DNA of 64,000 bases. Origin: Bradyrhizobium acaciae. Its GTDB lineage: Bacteria; Pseudomonadota; Alphaproteobacteria; Rhizobiales; Xanthobacteraceae. The position numbers and the translations under genes were made by a program. The stretch is from NCBI RefSeq assembly GCF_020889785.1, contig NZ_JACMYK010000002.1, positions 186,001-250,000 of the forward strand, read 5' to 3'. Under the pieces are notes generated by a model, which saw only the letters and a list, made by a program, of their open reading frames with translations, searched no databases and had not been told where the DNA came from. This document shows, piece after piece, positions 1 to 10,468 of the stretch (the first letter of the stretch is position 1; each line of letters begins with the position of its first letter).

Positions 1-402
1 CAGGTCATAGCGCGAGTTCTTCTCGAGCTGGGCAAAGCCGAAGGTCTTGCTGCCGTCGATGATGCCCGGGATGTACTTGGCCTTCTGCTCGGCCGAGCCG
101 CCATGGCGCAGGAAGCCGCCGGCGACCACGACGGTGGCCAGATACGGCTCGACCACCAGCGCCTTGCCGAGTGCTTCCATCACGATCATGGTCTCGACCG
201 CGCCCGCGCCGAAGCCGCCATCGGTCTCCGCAAAGGGCAGACCAAGCAGGCCCTGCTCGGCGAGCTTGTCCCAGAGCGCTTTGCTCCAGCCGCCCTTCTC
301 CTTCATGTACTTCTTGCGCGCATCGAAGTCGTAGGCATCCGCCAGCAACCCGTCGACGCTTTCCTTGAGAAGCCGCTGCTCCTCGGACAGATCAAAATCC
401 AT
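1..402 (-). CDS. pimD: Acyl-CoA dehydrogenase, small-subunit type (PimD-like), N-terminal part
   Basis: The gene starts at an ATG ending at 402 and runs off the left edge, so only the first 134 residues are visible. They begin MDFDLSEEQRLLKESVDGLL and continue with GWSKALWDKLAEQGLLGLPF, the usual N-terminal helical domain of flavin acyl-CoA dehydrogenases. The reaction would be FAD-dependent alpha,beta-desaturation of an acyl-CoA in the cytoplasm. It lies downstream of a second dehydrogenase, an acyl-CoA ligase and a FadB-type fusion on the same strand. That order recalls Rhodopseudomonas pimF-A-(B)-C-D, so PimD is inferred from context. The C-terminal half cannot be judged. Confidence 0.8.
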   Translation of the reverse strand, partial: MDFDLSEEQRLLKESVDGLLADAYDFDARKKYMKEKGGWSKALWDKLAEQGLLGLPFAETDGGFGAGAVETMIVMEALGKALVVEPYLATVVVAGGFLRHGGSAEQKAKYIPGIIDGSKTFGFAQLEKNSRYDL

Positions 403-449
403 TTTACCATCTCTCCAAAATCACGCGGGCGCCTGCCCTGATCTCCACT

Positions 450-547
450 CGTCATCCCCGCGAAAGCGGGGATCCAGTACGCCGCGGCGCTCATTGGGAA
501 TCATGACCGCCTCGGCGTACTGGGTCCCCCGCATGCGCGGGGGACGA
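450..547. repeat. Palindromic intergenic repeat (GTCATCCCCGC family)
   Basis: An inverted repeat lies between two dehydrogenase genes. One end reads GTCATCCCCGCGAAAGCGGG and the other ends in CGCGGGGGACGAC. Inside are matching GTACGCCG and CGGCGTAC arms. Similar elements occur at 1795, 28719, 58050 and 61047, so this is a dispersed family that probably folds as a large hairpin in RNA. Confidence 0.75.
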
Positions 548-562
548 CACCGAACTTGTGGC

Positions 563-1753
563 CTACAGCCCCAGCACCGCCTTGCTGATGATGTTGCGCT
601 GGATCTCATTGGAGCCGCCGTAGATCGAAACCTTGCGGTTGTTGAAGTAGCTCGGCGCGATCTGCGCGGTCCAATCCATGCTCTCGTTCGAGCCGGCGTC
701 GCCGTGCTCGTCATAGGGCGCGGCGAACGGACCGATGATCTCCATCAGCAGCTCGGTTGTGGTCTGCTGGATCTCCGAGCCCTTGATCTTGAGCACCGAG
801 GACGCCGGGTTGGGCTTGCCCTTGCCGTGCTTGCCCTCGTCGGCGACGACGCGGAGCTGGGTGAGTTCCAGCGCCTTCAGCTCGATCTCGCAGGCCGTGA
901 GCTTCTCGCGGAACGCCGGATCCTCGATGACGGGACGGCCGCCGGACTCGACCTTGGAGGCGAGTGCACGGATGCGGCGCAGCCGTTCCTTCGACACGCC
1001 GACCCGGGCGATGCCGGTGCGCTCATTGCCGAGCAGGAATTTCGCGTAATCCCAGCCCTTGTTCTCTTCGCCGATCAGGTTCTCGTAGGGCACCTCGACG
1101 TCGTCGAAGAACACTTCGTTGACCTCGTGGCCACCGTCGATGGTCTGGATCGGGCGCACGGTGACGCCCTTCGACTTCATCGAGAACACGATGAAGGAGA
1201 TGCCCATCTGCTTCTTCGCGTTCTTGTCGGTGCGGCAGAGACAGAAGATCATGTCGGCGTGCTGGGCGAGCGTCGTCCAGGTCTTCTGGCCGTTGATGAT
1301 CCACTTGTCGCCTTTGCGCTCGGCCGTGGTTTTCAGCGAAGCGAGGTCCGAACCGGAGCCCGGCTCCGAGAAGCCCTGACACCACCAGTCGTCGACATTA
1401 GCGATGCGCGGCAGATATTCCTTCTTCTGCTTCTCGTTGCCGAAGGTGTAGATGACCGGGCCGACCATGCTGACGCCGAAGGCGAGCGGCTGCGGCGCGG
1501 GATAGGATTGCAGCTCTTCATTGAAGATGTAGTGCTGCACGGTGGTCCAGCCGGTGCCGCCATATTCCTTCGGCCAGTGGGTGACGCCCCAGCCCTTCTT
1601 GTTGAGGATGCGCCACCAGGTGACCATCTCGTCCTTCGACAGATGACGGCCTTCCTGCAGCTTGCGCCGGATCTCCGGCGGCACGTTGTTCTTGAAGAAC
1701 TCCCGTACCTCCTCGCGAAACGCTATCTCTTCCTTGGTGAAAGCGAGATCCAT
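563..1753 (-). CDS. pimC: Acyl-CoA dehydrogenase, large-subunit type (PimC-like)
   Basis: This 396-residue protein has full family length and an ATG start (MDLAFTKEEIAFREEVREFF). It shows the flavin-binding stretch GFSEPGSGSDLASL, the substrate-side motif VNEVFFDDVEVP and a C-terminal IYGGSNEIQRN. In that last motif Gly stands where the medium-chain enzyme has its catalytic Glu, as in related heteromeric dehydrogenases. It probably desaturates pimeloyl-CoA or another dicarboxyl- or medium-chain acyl-CoA, together with the small-subunit-type protein encoded just downstream. Family assignment is firm; the pimeloyl substrate is inferred from gene order. Confidence 0.88.
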   Translation of the reverse strand: MDLAFTKEEIAFREEVREFFKNNVPPEIRRKLQEGRHLSKDEMVTWWRILNKKGWGVTHWPKEYGGTGWTTVQHYIFNEELQSYPAPQPLAFGVSMVGPVIYTFGNEKQKKEYLPRIANVDDWWCQGFSEPGSGSDLASLKTTAERKGDKWIINGQKTWTTLAQHADMIFCLCRTDKNAKKQMGISFIVFSMKSKGVTVRPIQTIDGGHEVNEVFFDDVEVPYENLIGEENKGWDYAKFLLGNERTGIARVGVSKERLRRIRALASKVESGGRPVIEDPAFREKLTACEIELKALELTQLRVVADEGKHGKGKPNPASSVLKIKGSEIQQTTTELLMEIIGPFAAPYDEHGDAGSNESMDWTAQIAPSYFNNRKVSIYGGSNEIQRNIISKAVLGL

Positions 1754-1794
1754 CGGATCCTCCTTTTGAAGTTCAATGCTTCGTCAATCTCGAT

Positions 1795-1914
1795 GTCGTC
1801 CCGGCGAAAGCCGGGACCCATAACCACCGGCCGTCGGGATTGGCGAAGCCGGCTGCCGCTTGTGCCCCTTGCAAGAGCCGCGGCGTATGGGTCCCGGCTT
1901 TCGCCGGGACGACG
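1795..1914. repeat. Palindromic intergenic repeat (GTCGTCCCGGC family)
   Basis: It begins GTCGTCCCGGCGAAAGCCGG with GACCCATAACC following, and ends with the inverted copy GTATGGGTCCCGGC...GCCGGGACGAC. The arms are about 30 bp around a 60-bp centre. It sits between the acyl-CoA dehydrogenase and acyl-CoA ligase genes. The same termini recur at 28719, 58050 and 61047. Confidence 0.8.
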
Positions 1915-1941
1915 ATATTACGTTACGATGCGCCGCACCGG

Positions 1942-3633
1942 TCATGAGCGGGATCCTGATGCAGTCTGTTGTTGTGTGCCTTGAGATGTTTTCGGCTGCT
2001 GCTGGCGCAGTTCGTGACGCGACAGCTTGCCGACCGGGGTGCGCGGTAGCTCGGCGACGAACTCGACCGCCGCCGGCAATTCATGCTTGCCGACCTTGCC
2101 GGTAAGGAATGTGCGCAGCTCGTCGACCGAGAACGCCTTCTCGCCGTGGCGCAGCTTGATGAAGGCCTTGGCCGCCTCGCCGCGGTAATCGTCGGGAATG
2201 CCGATCACGATCACCTCCTGCACGGCAGGATGGGTGTAGATCGCCTGCTCGATCATCTGCGGATAGACGTTGAAGCCGCCGGAGATGATCATGTCCTTCT
2301 TGCGGTCGACCAGATAGAAATAGCCGTCGGCATCCATGTAACCGATGTCGCCGGTCAGGAAGCGGTCGCCGACGAAGGCCTCCGCGGTCTCCGCCGGCCT
2401 GTTCCAGTAGCCCTTGGTGACGTTCGGGCCGCGGATGCGGATTTCGCCGACCTCGCCGACCGGCATCACCCTGGTGGAATCCTCCAGCGACACCACGTCC
2501 ATCTCGATGCCGGGCAGCATCAGCCCGATCGAGCCCGGCTTCTCCGGGCCTTCCTTGGGATGGCCGGTGCCGGGCGAGCAGGTCTCGGTCATGCCCCAGC
2601 CGCTCTTCAGCTTCATGCCGACGCGGCGCTCGAACACCTTTGCGACCTCGACCGGCAGCGGCGCGCCGCCGGAGCCGGCGACCACCAGCGACGAGAGATC
2701 GCGCTTGTCGAGATCGGGCAGCGAGGCGATCGCGATCCACATCGTCGGCACGCCGGGAAACACCGTCGCGCGCTTGACCTCGATGTCGCGCATCACGGCC
2801 TCGACGTCGAAGCGTTGATGCAGCGAGATCAGATGGCCGCGCCGGATCGCCGATAGCAGCACGACGGTCAGCGCATAGATATGAAACAGCGGCAGCACGC
2901 AGATCACGCGCTCGACCGCGTTGCGCTCGAGCCGCGCGGGCCTGCCCCAGACGTCATAGATCGACACCGCCGCGGTGAGATTGCCGTGGCTGAGCATGGC
3001 GCCCTTGGGCAGGCCCGTGGTGCCGCCGGTATATTGCAGCAGCGCGACGTCCTCGACGTCGACCGTGGGCCACTGCGCCGGCTTGGTCGCGCCGTCGATG
3101 AACTGCTTGTGGGTGATGATCGCGGGATTGTCGGGCAGCGCGGCTTGCTGTGTGCCGGCCTTGCCCCAATTGTCGTCCTCGCAAACGATCAGGCGGTCGA
3201 GCAGACCCTTGGCGAGGAACTTCAACGCAGTCGGCAACAGCGCTGACAGATTGCTGGTGACCAGCACGCGCGCGCCGGAATCCGACAGCTTGTGCGACAG
3301 CGCGATCTCGCCGTCGAGCGGCGACAGATGCACGACGCGGGCGCCGGCCTTGAGCGCGCCGAAGAAATTGATCGGATGATCAGGCGAATTGCCGAGGAAC
3401 AGCGCGACCGAGGTGCCCTTGCCGTAGCCGGCGCGCAGGAAGGCAGCGGCTGCGGTCTCTACCAGCGACTCGAGCTCGCTGTAGCTGATCTGGCGGTCGC
3501 GGAATTCGAGCACCGGGCGGGCGCCGTATTCGGCCGCCGCGCTCGAGAGCAGGTCCGGCAGCGTGCCGCGCGTAATCTCATCGCTCCACTTCACGCCGCT
3601 CGGATAATATTGTTCGCCGGGATGACCAGTCAT
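1942..3633 (-). CDS. pimA: AMP-forming acyl-CoA ligase (PimA-like)
   Basis: A 563-residue ANL-superfamily ligase that would activate a carboxylic acid to its CoA thioester via an acyl-adenylate. Visible motifs are the P-loop YTGGTTGLPKGAML, GWGMTET, the hinge region DRKKDMIISGGFNVYP and the C-terminal catalytic-lysine motif PRTPVGKLSR. I chose the ATG at 3633 (MTGHPGEQYYPSGVKW), because the 28 codons above it run into the adjacent palindromic repeat and look non-coding. The gene lies between the FadB-type fusion and two dehydrogenases, so it supplies their substrate. A dicarboxylate or fatty acid is the likely substrate, inferred from the pim-like order. Confidence 0.87.
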   Translation of the reverse strand: MTGHPGEQYYPSGVKWSDEITRGTLPDLLSSAAAEYGARPVLEFRDRQISYSELESLVETAAAAFLRAGYGKGTSVALFLGNSPDHPINFFGALKAGARVVHLSPLDGEIALSHKLSDSGARVLVTSNLSALLPTALKFLAKGLLDRLIVCEDDNWGKAGTQQAALPDNPAIITHKQFIDGATKPAQWPTVDVEDVALLQYTGGTTGLPKGAMLSHGNLTAAVSIYDVWGRPARLERNAVERVICVLPLFHIYALTVVLLSAIRRGHLISLHQRFDVEAVMRDIEVKRATVFPGVPTMWIAIASLPDLDKRDLSSLVVAGSGGAPLPVEVAKVFERRVGMKLKSGWGMTETCSPGTGHPKEGPEKPGSIGLMLPGIEMDVVSLEDSTRVMPVGEVGEIRIRGPNVTKGYWNRPAETAEAFVGDRFLTGDIGYMDADGYFYLVDRKKDMIISGGFNVYPQMIEQAIYTHPAVQEVIVIGIPDDYRGEAAKAFIKLRHGEKAFSVDELRTFLTGKVGKHELPAAVEFVAELPRTPVGKLSRHELRQQQPKTSQGTQQQTASGSRS

Positions 3634-3671
3634 GAACGTCTTCGCTTTCGTAAGGTGAGCACCGGCGCGCG

Positions 3672-3778
3672 GGCTCCCCTCCCCCTTGCAGGGAGGGGTG
3701 GGGGGAAGGGGTACCATTCGGGCAGTCCCGATGCCGCCGCCCCTCTCCCTACCCTCCCCCGCAAGGGGGGAGGGAACC
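3672..3778. repeat. Palindromic C/G-tract intergenic repeat
   Basis: It has inverted arms rich in CCCCTCCC and GGGAGGGG. The left half is CTCCCCTCCCCCTTGCAGGG and the right half carries CCTCCCCCGCAAGGGGGG. A near copy lies at 22997-23170, so this is a second dispersed family, distinct from the GTCGTCCC family. Confidence 0.75.
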
Positions 3779-3808
3779 CTGTCACCGCCTTCGCGTCGTC
3801 GAAGCCAA

Positions 3809-5905
<2,097 letters not shown>

Positions 5906-5984
5906 CGGGACTCTCCCTGGATGCTTGTTCTTGAACTTGTGTTGAGTAGCTGCACGACTTGCGTCGAGCCGCTACGATTAGACC

Positions 5985-6003
5985 AATTTCGCACTGCGAA
6001 ATT
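5985..6003. promoter_or_regulatory. Perfect palindrome, likely IclR operator
   Basis: AATTTCGCA-C-TGCGAAATT is a perfect 9-bp inverted repeat with a one-base centre. Its centre is about 90 bp from both the GTG of the FadB-like gene and the ATG of the divergent IclR gene, so one site could control both. A weaker CCTTGT...ACAAGG dyad lies at 6046-6068, and a TTGACA hexamer at 6016 has no clear -10 partner. Confidence 0.6.
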
Positions 6004-6085
6004 TAATTCCACATCTTGACACGGAGGGTTATTTTGAAGCACGAGCCTTGTCAACGAGCATAACAAGGGCAGGACAAGGATAGGG

Positions 6086-6952
6086 ATGAAGCGCGCCAGC
6101 AAGAAAGCAGCGACCGATCGCAATTTCGTCGTCGCGCTTTCCCGCGGACTGGACGTCCTGCGCGCATTTCAACCCAATGACGGGCTGCTCGGCAATCAGG
6201 AGATTGCAGCCCGCACCAAGTTACCGAAGCCAACCATTTCCCGGCTGACCTACACGCTGACCAAGCTGGGATACCTTACACCTGTACCGAAATTCGAAAA
6301 GTATCAGCTTGCGCCGTCGGCGATGGCGCTGGGCTATGCCGCGCTCGCCAATCTCGGCGTTCGGCATTTGTCCGAGCCCTATCGAGAAGAAGTGATGCGC
6401 GCGACCGGCGGCGCCGTCGCGGTCGGCGGCCGTGATCGCCACAGCATGATCTATTTCGGCCAGAGCCGGAACGGCCTGGCGCTCGGCGTTCAGCTCGACG
6501 TCGGCTCGCGCGTGCCGATCGCAACCACCGCGATGGGACGTGCCTATATTTGGGCATTGCCACCCGAAGAGCGTGCGGCTTTATTGCGCGAGCTGCGGGA
6601 TCACTACGGCAGCCGCTGGGCCAAGATGCGCGACGGCATCGAGCGCGCCGGCGAGACGGTGGCGAAGCACGGCTTCACCATGTCGACCGGCGACTGGCAG
6701 AACGACGTCGCCGCGGTTGGCGTTGCATTGAGACTGAACGACGGAACCGGCCCCTACGCCTTCAATTGCGGCGCGCCGGCATTCCGCTTCACGGAAGATA
6801 GATTGCTCAACGACATTGGACCTCGTCTTGTCGCGATGGTAAGGAACATCGAGCAGGCGCTCGGTGGAATGGCGCCGCAATCCAAAAAAGAACAAAGCAA
6901 AAAGTCTAGAGTAGGAGGGAAAGTTGCACGTTTGGCCGAGGGGATCAGATAG
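6086..6952 (+). CDS. IclR-family transcriptional regulator
   Basis: A 288-residue protein with an N-terminal winged helix-turn-helix (about residues 36-64, EIAARTKLPKPTISRL) and a C-terminal IclR effector domain (for example GSRVPIATTAMGRAYIWALP). The lysine-rich tail KKEQSKKSRVGGKVAR is longer than usual. It is divergent from the pim-like operon and lies 70 bp upstream of livG on the same strand. It is therefore the obvious candidate to link catabolism with uptake. The effector is not predictable from sequence, but an acyl-CoA or dicarboxylate intermediate would fit. The start ATG follows an AGGATAGGG stretch. Confidence 0.88.
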   Translation: MKRASKKAATDRNFVVALSRGLDVLRAFQPNDGLLGNQEIAARTKLPKPTISRLTYTLTKLGYLTPVPKFEKYQLAPSAMALGYAALANLGVRHLSEPYREEVMRATGGAVAVGGRDRHSMIYFGQSRNGLALGVQLDVGSRVPIATTAMGRAYIWALPPEERAALLRELRDHYGSRWAKMRDGIERAGETVAKHGFTMSTGDWQNDVAAVGVALRLNDGTGPYAFNCGAPAFRFTEDRLLNDIGPRLVAMVRNIEQALGGMAPQSKKEQSKKSRVGGKVARLAEGIR

Positions 6953-6961
6953 CCTCCATCA

Positions 6962-6987
6962 CATCCTGCGAAGCACATCGCAGGATG
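6962..6987. promoter_or_regulatory. Hairpin between the IclR gene and livG
   Basis: CATCCTGCGA-N6-TCGCAGGATG is a perfect 10-bp stem starting 9 bp after the IclR stop codon. No T-run follows, so it is not a canonical terminator. It could be a weak terminator, a processing site or an operator for the liv genes. Confidence 0.45.
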
Positions 6988-7021
6988 GCTCGCACCGCTC
7001 GAAGACGGCGGGCGAGACGAG

Positions 7022-7819
7022 ATGACGCAGGCACAGCTCGCGCAGGGGAATGATCCCTTGCTCGCGGTTCGCGACGTCAGCGTCGTGTTCGGCGGCATCA
7101 TCGCACTCAATGGCGTGTCGTTCGACATGCGCCATGGACAGATCCTCGGCTTGATCGGGCCGAACGGCGCCGGCAAGACGACGCTGTTCAATTGCCTGTC
7201 GCGGCTTTATCAGCCGTCGTCCGGCGACATCCTGATGGAAGGCAAGAGCATCCTGTCGCGCCCGCCGCACCGGATCGCCGAGATCGGCATCGGCCGCACT
7301 TTCCAGAACGTCGCATTGTTTCCCAACCTGTCCGTGATCGACAATGTGCGCGTCGGCGCGCATGCCCGCACCTCGAGCGACATCGTCAGCGACTCGCTGC
7401 GGCTCGCCTGGGTTCGCCGCGGCGAGAACGACATGAACAAGAAGGTGCACGACATCCTCGGCTATCTCGATCTCGAGGACGTCGCCCACACCGTGGTTTC
7501 GGGACTTCCCTTCGGCACCCAGAAGCGCGTCGAGTTGGCGCGCGCTTTGGCCGCAGATCCGAAGATCCTGCTGCTCGACGAGCCGGCCGGCGGCCTCAAT
7601 CACGAGGAAGTCTACGTGCTCGGCGATTTGATCCGCAAAATCCGCGATGACCGTAAAATTACGGTGCTGCTGGTCGAGCATCACATGGGTCTCGTGATGT
7701 CGATCGCCGACCACGTCGTCGCGCTCAATTTCGGCCGCAAGCTGGCCGAAGGCACGCCGGCCCAGGTCCAGGCCGACCCTGATGTCATCAAGGCCTATCT
7801 GGGGAGCAAGGACCAATGA
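7022..7819 (+). CDS. livG: Branched-chain-type ABC transporter ATP-binding protein LivG
   Basis: A 265-residue ABC ATPase with Walker A GPNGAGKTTLFN, Q-loop TFQNVALF, a variant signature LPFGTQKRVELARAL, Walker B ILLLDEPAGGL and H-loop LLVEHHMG. The LPFG signature in place of LSGG is a common LivG form. It starts the livGFHM cassette and its 3' end overlaps livF by four bases (ATGA), suggesting coupled translation. It energises a Liv-type importer at the inner membrane. With five adjacent binding proteins and the pim-like operon, the cargo is more likely carboxylic acids than amino acids; that is inference. Confidence 0.93.
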   Translation: MTQAQLAQGNDPLLAVRDVSVVFGGIIALNGVSFDMRHGQILGLIGPNGAGKTTLFNCLSRLYQPSSGDILMEGKSILSRPPHRIAEIGIGRTFQNVALFPNLSVIDNVRVGAHARTSSDIVSDSLRLAWVRRGENDMNKKVHDILGYLDLEDVAHTVVSGLPFGTQKRVELARALAADPKILLLDEPAGGLNHEEVYVLGDLIRKIRDDRKITVLLVEHHMGLVMSIADHVVALNFGRKLAEGTPAQVQADPDVIKAYLGSKDQ

Positions 7820-8529
7820 CCACGATGCTCAACGTCAAGGACCTGCGTGCCTATTACGGCCAGGTCCAGGCCCTGCACGGCCTCAGCTTTTCCCTCAACG
7901 AGGGCTCGCTGACCACCCTGCTCGGCGCCAACGGCGCCGGCAAGACCACCACGCTGCGGGCGATCTGCAACATGGTGCGCTCGACCGGCGCGATCGAGTT
8001 CGAGGGCAAGCCGATCGGCACGCGCTCGACCGAGAACGTGGTCCGGCTCGGCATCGCCCATGTGCCGCAAGGCCGCGGCACCTTCACCAACATGACGGTG
8101 GAGGAAAACCTGCAGCTCGGCGCCATCAGCCGTCCGGACAAGAAGGCGATCGGCTCCGACATCGAGCGGATGTACGAGCATTTCCCGGTGCTGAAGCAGC
8201 GCTACACCCAGCAGGCCGGCACGCTGTCCGGCGGTGAGCAGCAGATGCTCGCGGTGGCGCGCGCGCTGATGCTCCGGCCCCGCTTGATGCTGCTCGACGA
8301 GCCGTCATTCGGCCTCGCGCCGCTGATCGTGCGTGACCTGTTCCGTATCCTCGGCAAGATCAATCGCGAGGAAAAGGTGACCATCCTGGTGGTCGAGCAG
8401 AACGCGCAGCTCGCGCTCGAGCTCGCCGACCAGGCCTATGTGATCGAAACCGGACGGATCGTGATGTCGGGCAATGCCAAGGACATCGCGAACAACGAAG
8501 ACGTCCGCAAATCCTATCTCGGCTACTGA
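7816..8529 (+). CDS. livF: Branched-chain-type ABC transporter ATP-binding protein LivF
   Basis: A 237-residue ABC ATPase with Walker A GANGAGKTTTLRAI, signature LSGGEQQMLAVARAL and Walker B LMLLDEPSFGLAP, and the short C-terminus typical of LivF. It overlaps livG by four bases and is followed 12 bp later by the permease gene livH. It forms the second nucleotide-binding subunit of the importer, paired with LivG. Everything needed for ATP hydrolysis is present. Confidence 0.93.
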   Translation: MTTMLNVKDLRAYYGQVQALHGLSFSLNEGSLTTLLGANGAGKTTTLRAICNMVRSTGAIEFEGKPIGTRSTENVVRLGIAHVPQGRGTFTNMTVEENLQLGAISRPDKKAIGSDIERMYEHFPVLKQRYTQQAGTLSGGEQQMLAVARALMLRPRLMLLDEPSFGLAPLIVRDLFRILGKINREEKVTILVVEQNAQLALELADQAYVIETGRIVMSGNAKDIANNEDVRKSYLGY

Positions 8530-8541
8530 GGAGCTGGCACA

Positions 8542-9420
8542 ATGGAGCTTTTTGCCAACCAGGTCCTGGCCGGCATCGCCACCGGCGCGATCTATGCCTG
8601 CATGGCGCTCGCGGTCGTGATGATCTACCAGGCCATCGACCATCTGAATTTCGCCCAGGGCGAAATGGCGATGTTCTCGACCTTCGTGTCCTGGCAGCTG
8701 ATGCAATGGGGTGTGCCGTATTGGGGCGCCTTCGTGCTCACCGTCGCCTTTTCGTTTGCCGCCGGCATCGTCATCGAACGGTTGCTGTTCAAGCCGCTGG
8801 CCAAGGCCCCCATCCTGACCAACGTCGCCGGCTTCATCGCGCTTTACGCGATCATCAACTCGGTCGCCGGCCTGATCTGGGACTTCACCATCAAGCAATA
8901 TCCGACGCCGTTCGGCTCCTCGCCGTTCCTCGGCAGCCAGCTGATCTCGACCCATCAGGCCGGCATGATCGGCATCACGCTGTTGATGCTGGCGCTGCTG
9001 TTCTTCTTCTTCCGCTTCACCCGGGTCGGTCTTGCGATGCGCGCGGCCGCGTCGCTGCCGGAATCGGCCCGCCTGGTCGGTATCAACACCTCGTGGATGA
9101 TCGCACTGGGCTGGGGCATGGCATCCGCGATCGGCTCGATCGCCGGCATGATGATCGCCCCTGTGGTGTTCCTCGAGCCCAACATGATGCTCGGCGTGCT
9201 GATCTACGGATTTGCCGCAGCCGTGCTCGGCGGCCTGACCAGTCCGTTCGGCGCTGTGATGGGCGGTTTCCTGGTCGGCATCTTCGAGAACCTGGTCGGC
9301 ACCTACATCCCCGGTGTCGGCAATGAACTGAAACTTCCGATCGCGCTTGCGCTGATCATCGTCGTCCTGGTCGTTAAACCGGCAGGCCTGTTCGGCCGCG
9401 CCATCGTCAAGCGAGTTTGA
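8542..9420 (+). CDS. livH: Branched-chain-type ABC transporter permease LivH
   Basis: A 292-residue integral membrane protein with about eight hydrophobic segments. It opens MELFANQVLAGIATGAIYAC, the usual LivH beginning, and carries the permease signature region around VGINTSWMIALGWGMASAIG. The ATG follows GAGGAGCTGGCAC. It lies in the livGFHM cassette and would pair with LivM to form the transmembrane channel. Length and topology are normal for the family. Confidence 0.92.
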   Translation: MELFANQVLAGIATGAIYACMALAVVMIYQAIDHLNFAQGEMAMFSTFVSWQLMQWGVPYWGAFVLTVAFSFAAGIVIERLLFKPLAKAPILTNVAGFIALYAIINSVAGLIWDFTIKQYPTPFGSSPFLGSQLISTHQAGMIGITLLMLALLFFFFRFTRVGLAMRAAASLPESARLVGINTSWMIALGWGMASAIGSIAGMMIAPVVFLEPNMMLGVLIYGFAAAVLGGLTSPFGAVMGGFLVGIFENLVGTYIPGVGNELKLPIALALIIVVLVVKPAGLFGRAIVKRV

Positions 9421-9422
9421 TC

Positions 9423-10439
9423 ATGAGCGCCGCTGAAGAAATCGTCACAGAAGCCCCCGCCGTCGAGGCCGTGCCCAAGCGCGCCATGACGCTCGGCTAT
9501 GGCACCTCGCTCGTGGTGCTTGCCGCGCTGATCCTGATCCCGCTGTTCGTGAAGAACTTCATCATCTTCCAGATGACGATGCTTCTGATCTACGCGCTGG
9601 CGGTGATGGCGCTCAACATCCTGACCGGCGGAAGCGGCCAGTTCTCGCTCGGCCAGAGCGCGTTCTACGCCGTCGGCGCCTATACGTCGGCGATCCTGAT
9701 GGAGCATGCGGGCATGAACTATGCCCTCACGCTGCCGATCGCCGGCATCGTCTGCTTCGGCTTCGGCTTCCTGTTCGGCCAGCCGGCGCTGCGGCTAAGC
9801 GGCGTCTATCTCGCGCTCGCGACCTTTGCGCTCGCCACCGCGATGCCGCAGCTCCTCAAGCTCGGCTATTTCGAGCACTGGACCGGCGGCGTGCAGGGCC
9901 TCGTGGTCACCAAGCCCGATGCGCCGTTCGGCCTGCCGATGTCGCAGGACATGTGGCTCTATTACTTCACCCTGGCGGTCTCGATCGGAATCTACCTCGC
10001 CTCGGTGAACCTGTTGCGCTCGCGGTCCGGCCGCGCCTTCATGGCGATCCGCGACAACGAGATCGCGGCCTCCGCGATGGGCGTCGACGTCGCGCTGTAC
10101 AAGACGCTGGCGTTCGGCGTCTCGGCCGGCATCACCGGCGTCGCCGGCGGTCTCGGCGCAATCGCGGTGCAGTTCGTGGCGCCGGATGGCTACACCATCC
10201 AGCTCGCGATCTCGCTGTTCCTCGGCATGGTGGTCGGCGGCGTCGGCTGGCTACCCGGCTCGATCGTCGGAAGCGCCTTCATCATCTTCGTGCCCAACAT
10301 CGCGGAAGGCATTTCCAAGGGCCTTTCCGGTGCCGTGTTCGGCGTGCTGCTGTTCCTCGTCATCTTCCTCGTGCCGCACGGCGCCAGGCAGATTGCGATC
10401 ATCGCCCAGCAACTGGCCGCAAAGCTCAAGAAAAACTAA
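9423..10439 (+). CDS. livM: Branched-chain-type ABC transporter permease LivM
   Basis: A 338-residue membrane protein with the LivM hallmark LNILTGGSGQFSLGQSAFYA and the cytoplasmic-loop sequence GRAFMAIRDNEIAASAMGVD. I chose the ATG two bases after the livH stop over an overlapping in-frame TTG at 9417. The next gene, the first of five binding proteins, begins 29 bp downstream with no terminator between. LivM and that binding protein are therefore probably co-transcribed. Confidence 0.92.
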   Translation: MSAAEEIVTEAPAVEAVPKRAMTLGYGTSLVVLAALILIPLFVKNFIIFQMTMLLIYALAVMALNILTGGSGQFSLGQSAFYAVGAYTSAILMEHAGMNYALTLPIAGIVCFGFGFLFGQPALRLSGVYLALATFALATAMPQLLKLGYFEHWTGGVQGLVVTKPDAPFGLPMSQDMWLYYFTLAVSIGIYLASVNLLRSRSGRAFMAIRDNEIAASAMGVDVALYKTLAFGVSAGITGVAGGLGAIAVQFVAPDGYTIQLAISLFLGMVVGGVGWLPGSIVGSAFIIFVPNIAEGISKGLSGAVFGVLLFLVIFLVPHGARQIAIIAQQLAAKLKKN

Positions 10440-10468
10440 GAGTCCTTAGAACCCAACCAGGAGACATT

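Noticed and set aside
365-1984. A 539-codon open frame on the plus strand opposite the dehydrogenase gene
   Set aside because: It is antisense to a clear acyl-CoA dehydrogenase, crosses two palindromic repeats and reads as His/Arg/Asp-rich low-complexity protein typical of GC-rich shadow frames.
3672-3778. Possible CRISPR-like repeat array (also considered for 22997-23170)
   Set aside because: There are only two inverted arms, not several direct repeats with regular spacers, and no cas gene is present.
6016-6044. Sigma-70 promoter for the IclR gene from TTGACA at 6016
   Set aside because: No acceptable -10 hexamer lies 16-18 bp downstream, so I did not annotate a promoter.
9953-10468. A 172-residue N-terminal extension of binding-protein paralog 1
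   Set aside because: It overlaps livM in another frame, while the ATG at 10469 has a good ribosome-binding site and starts a proper signal peptide.
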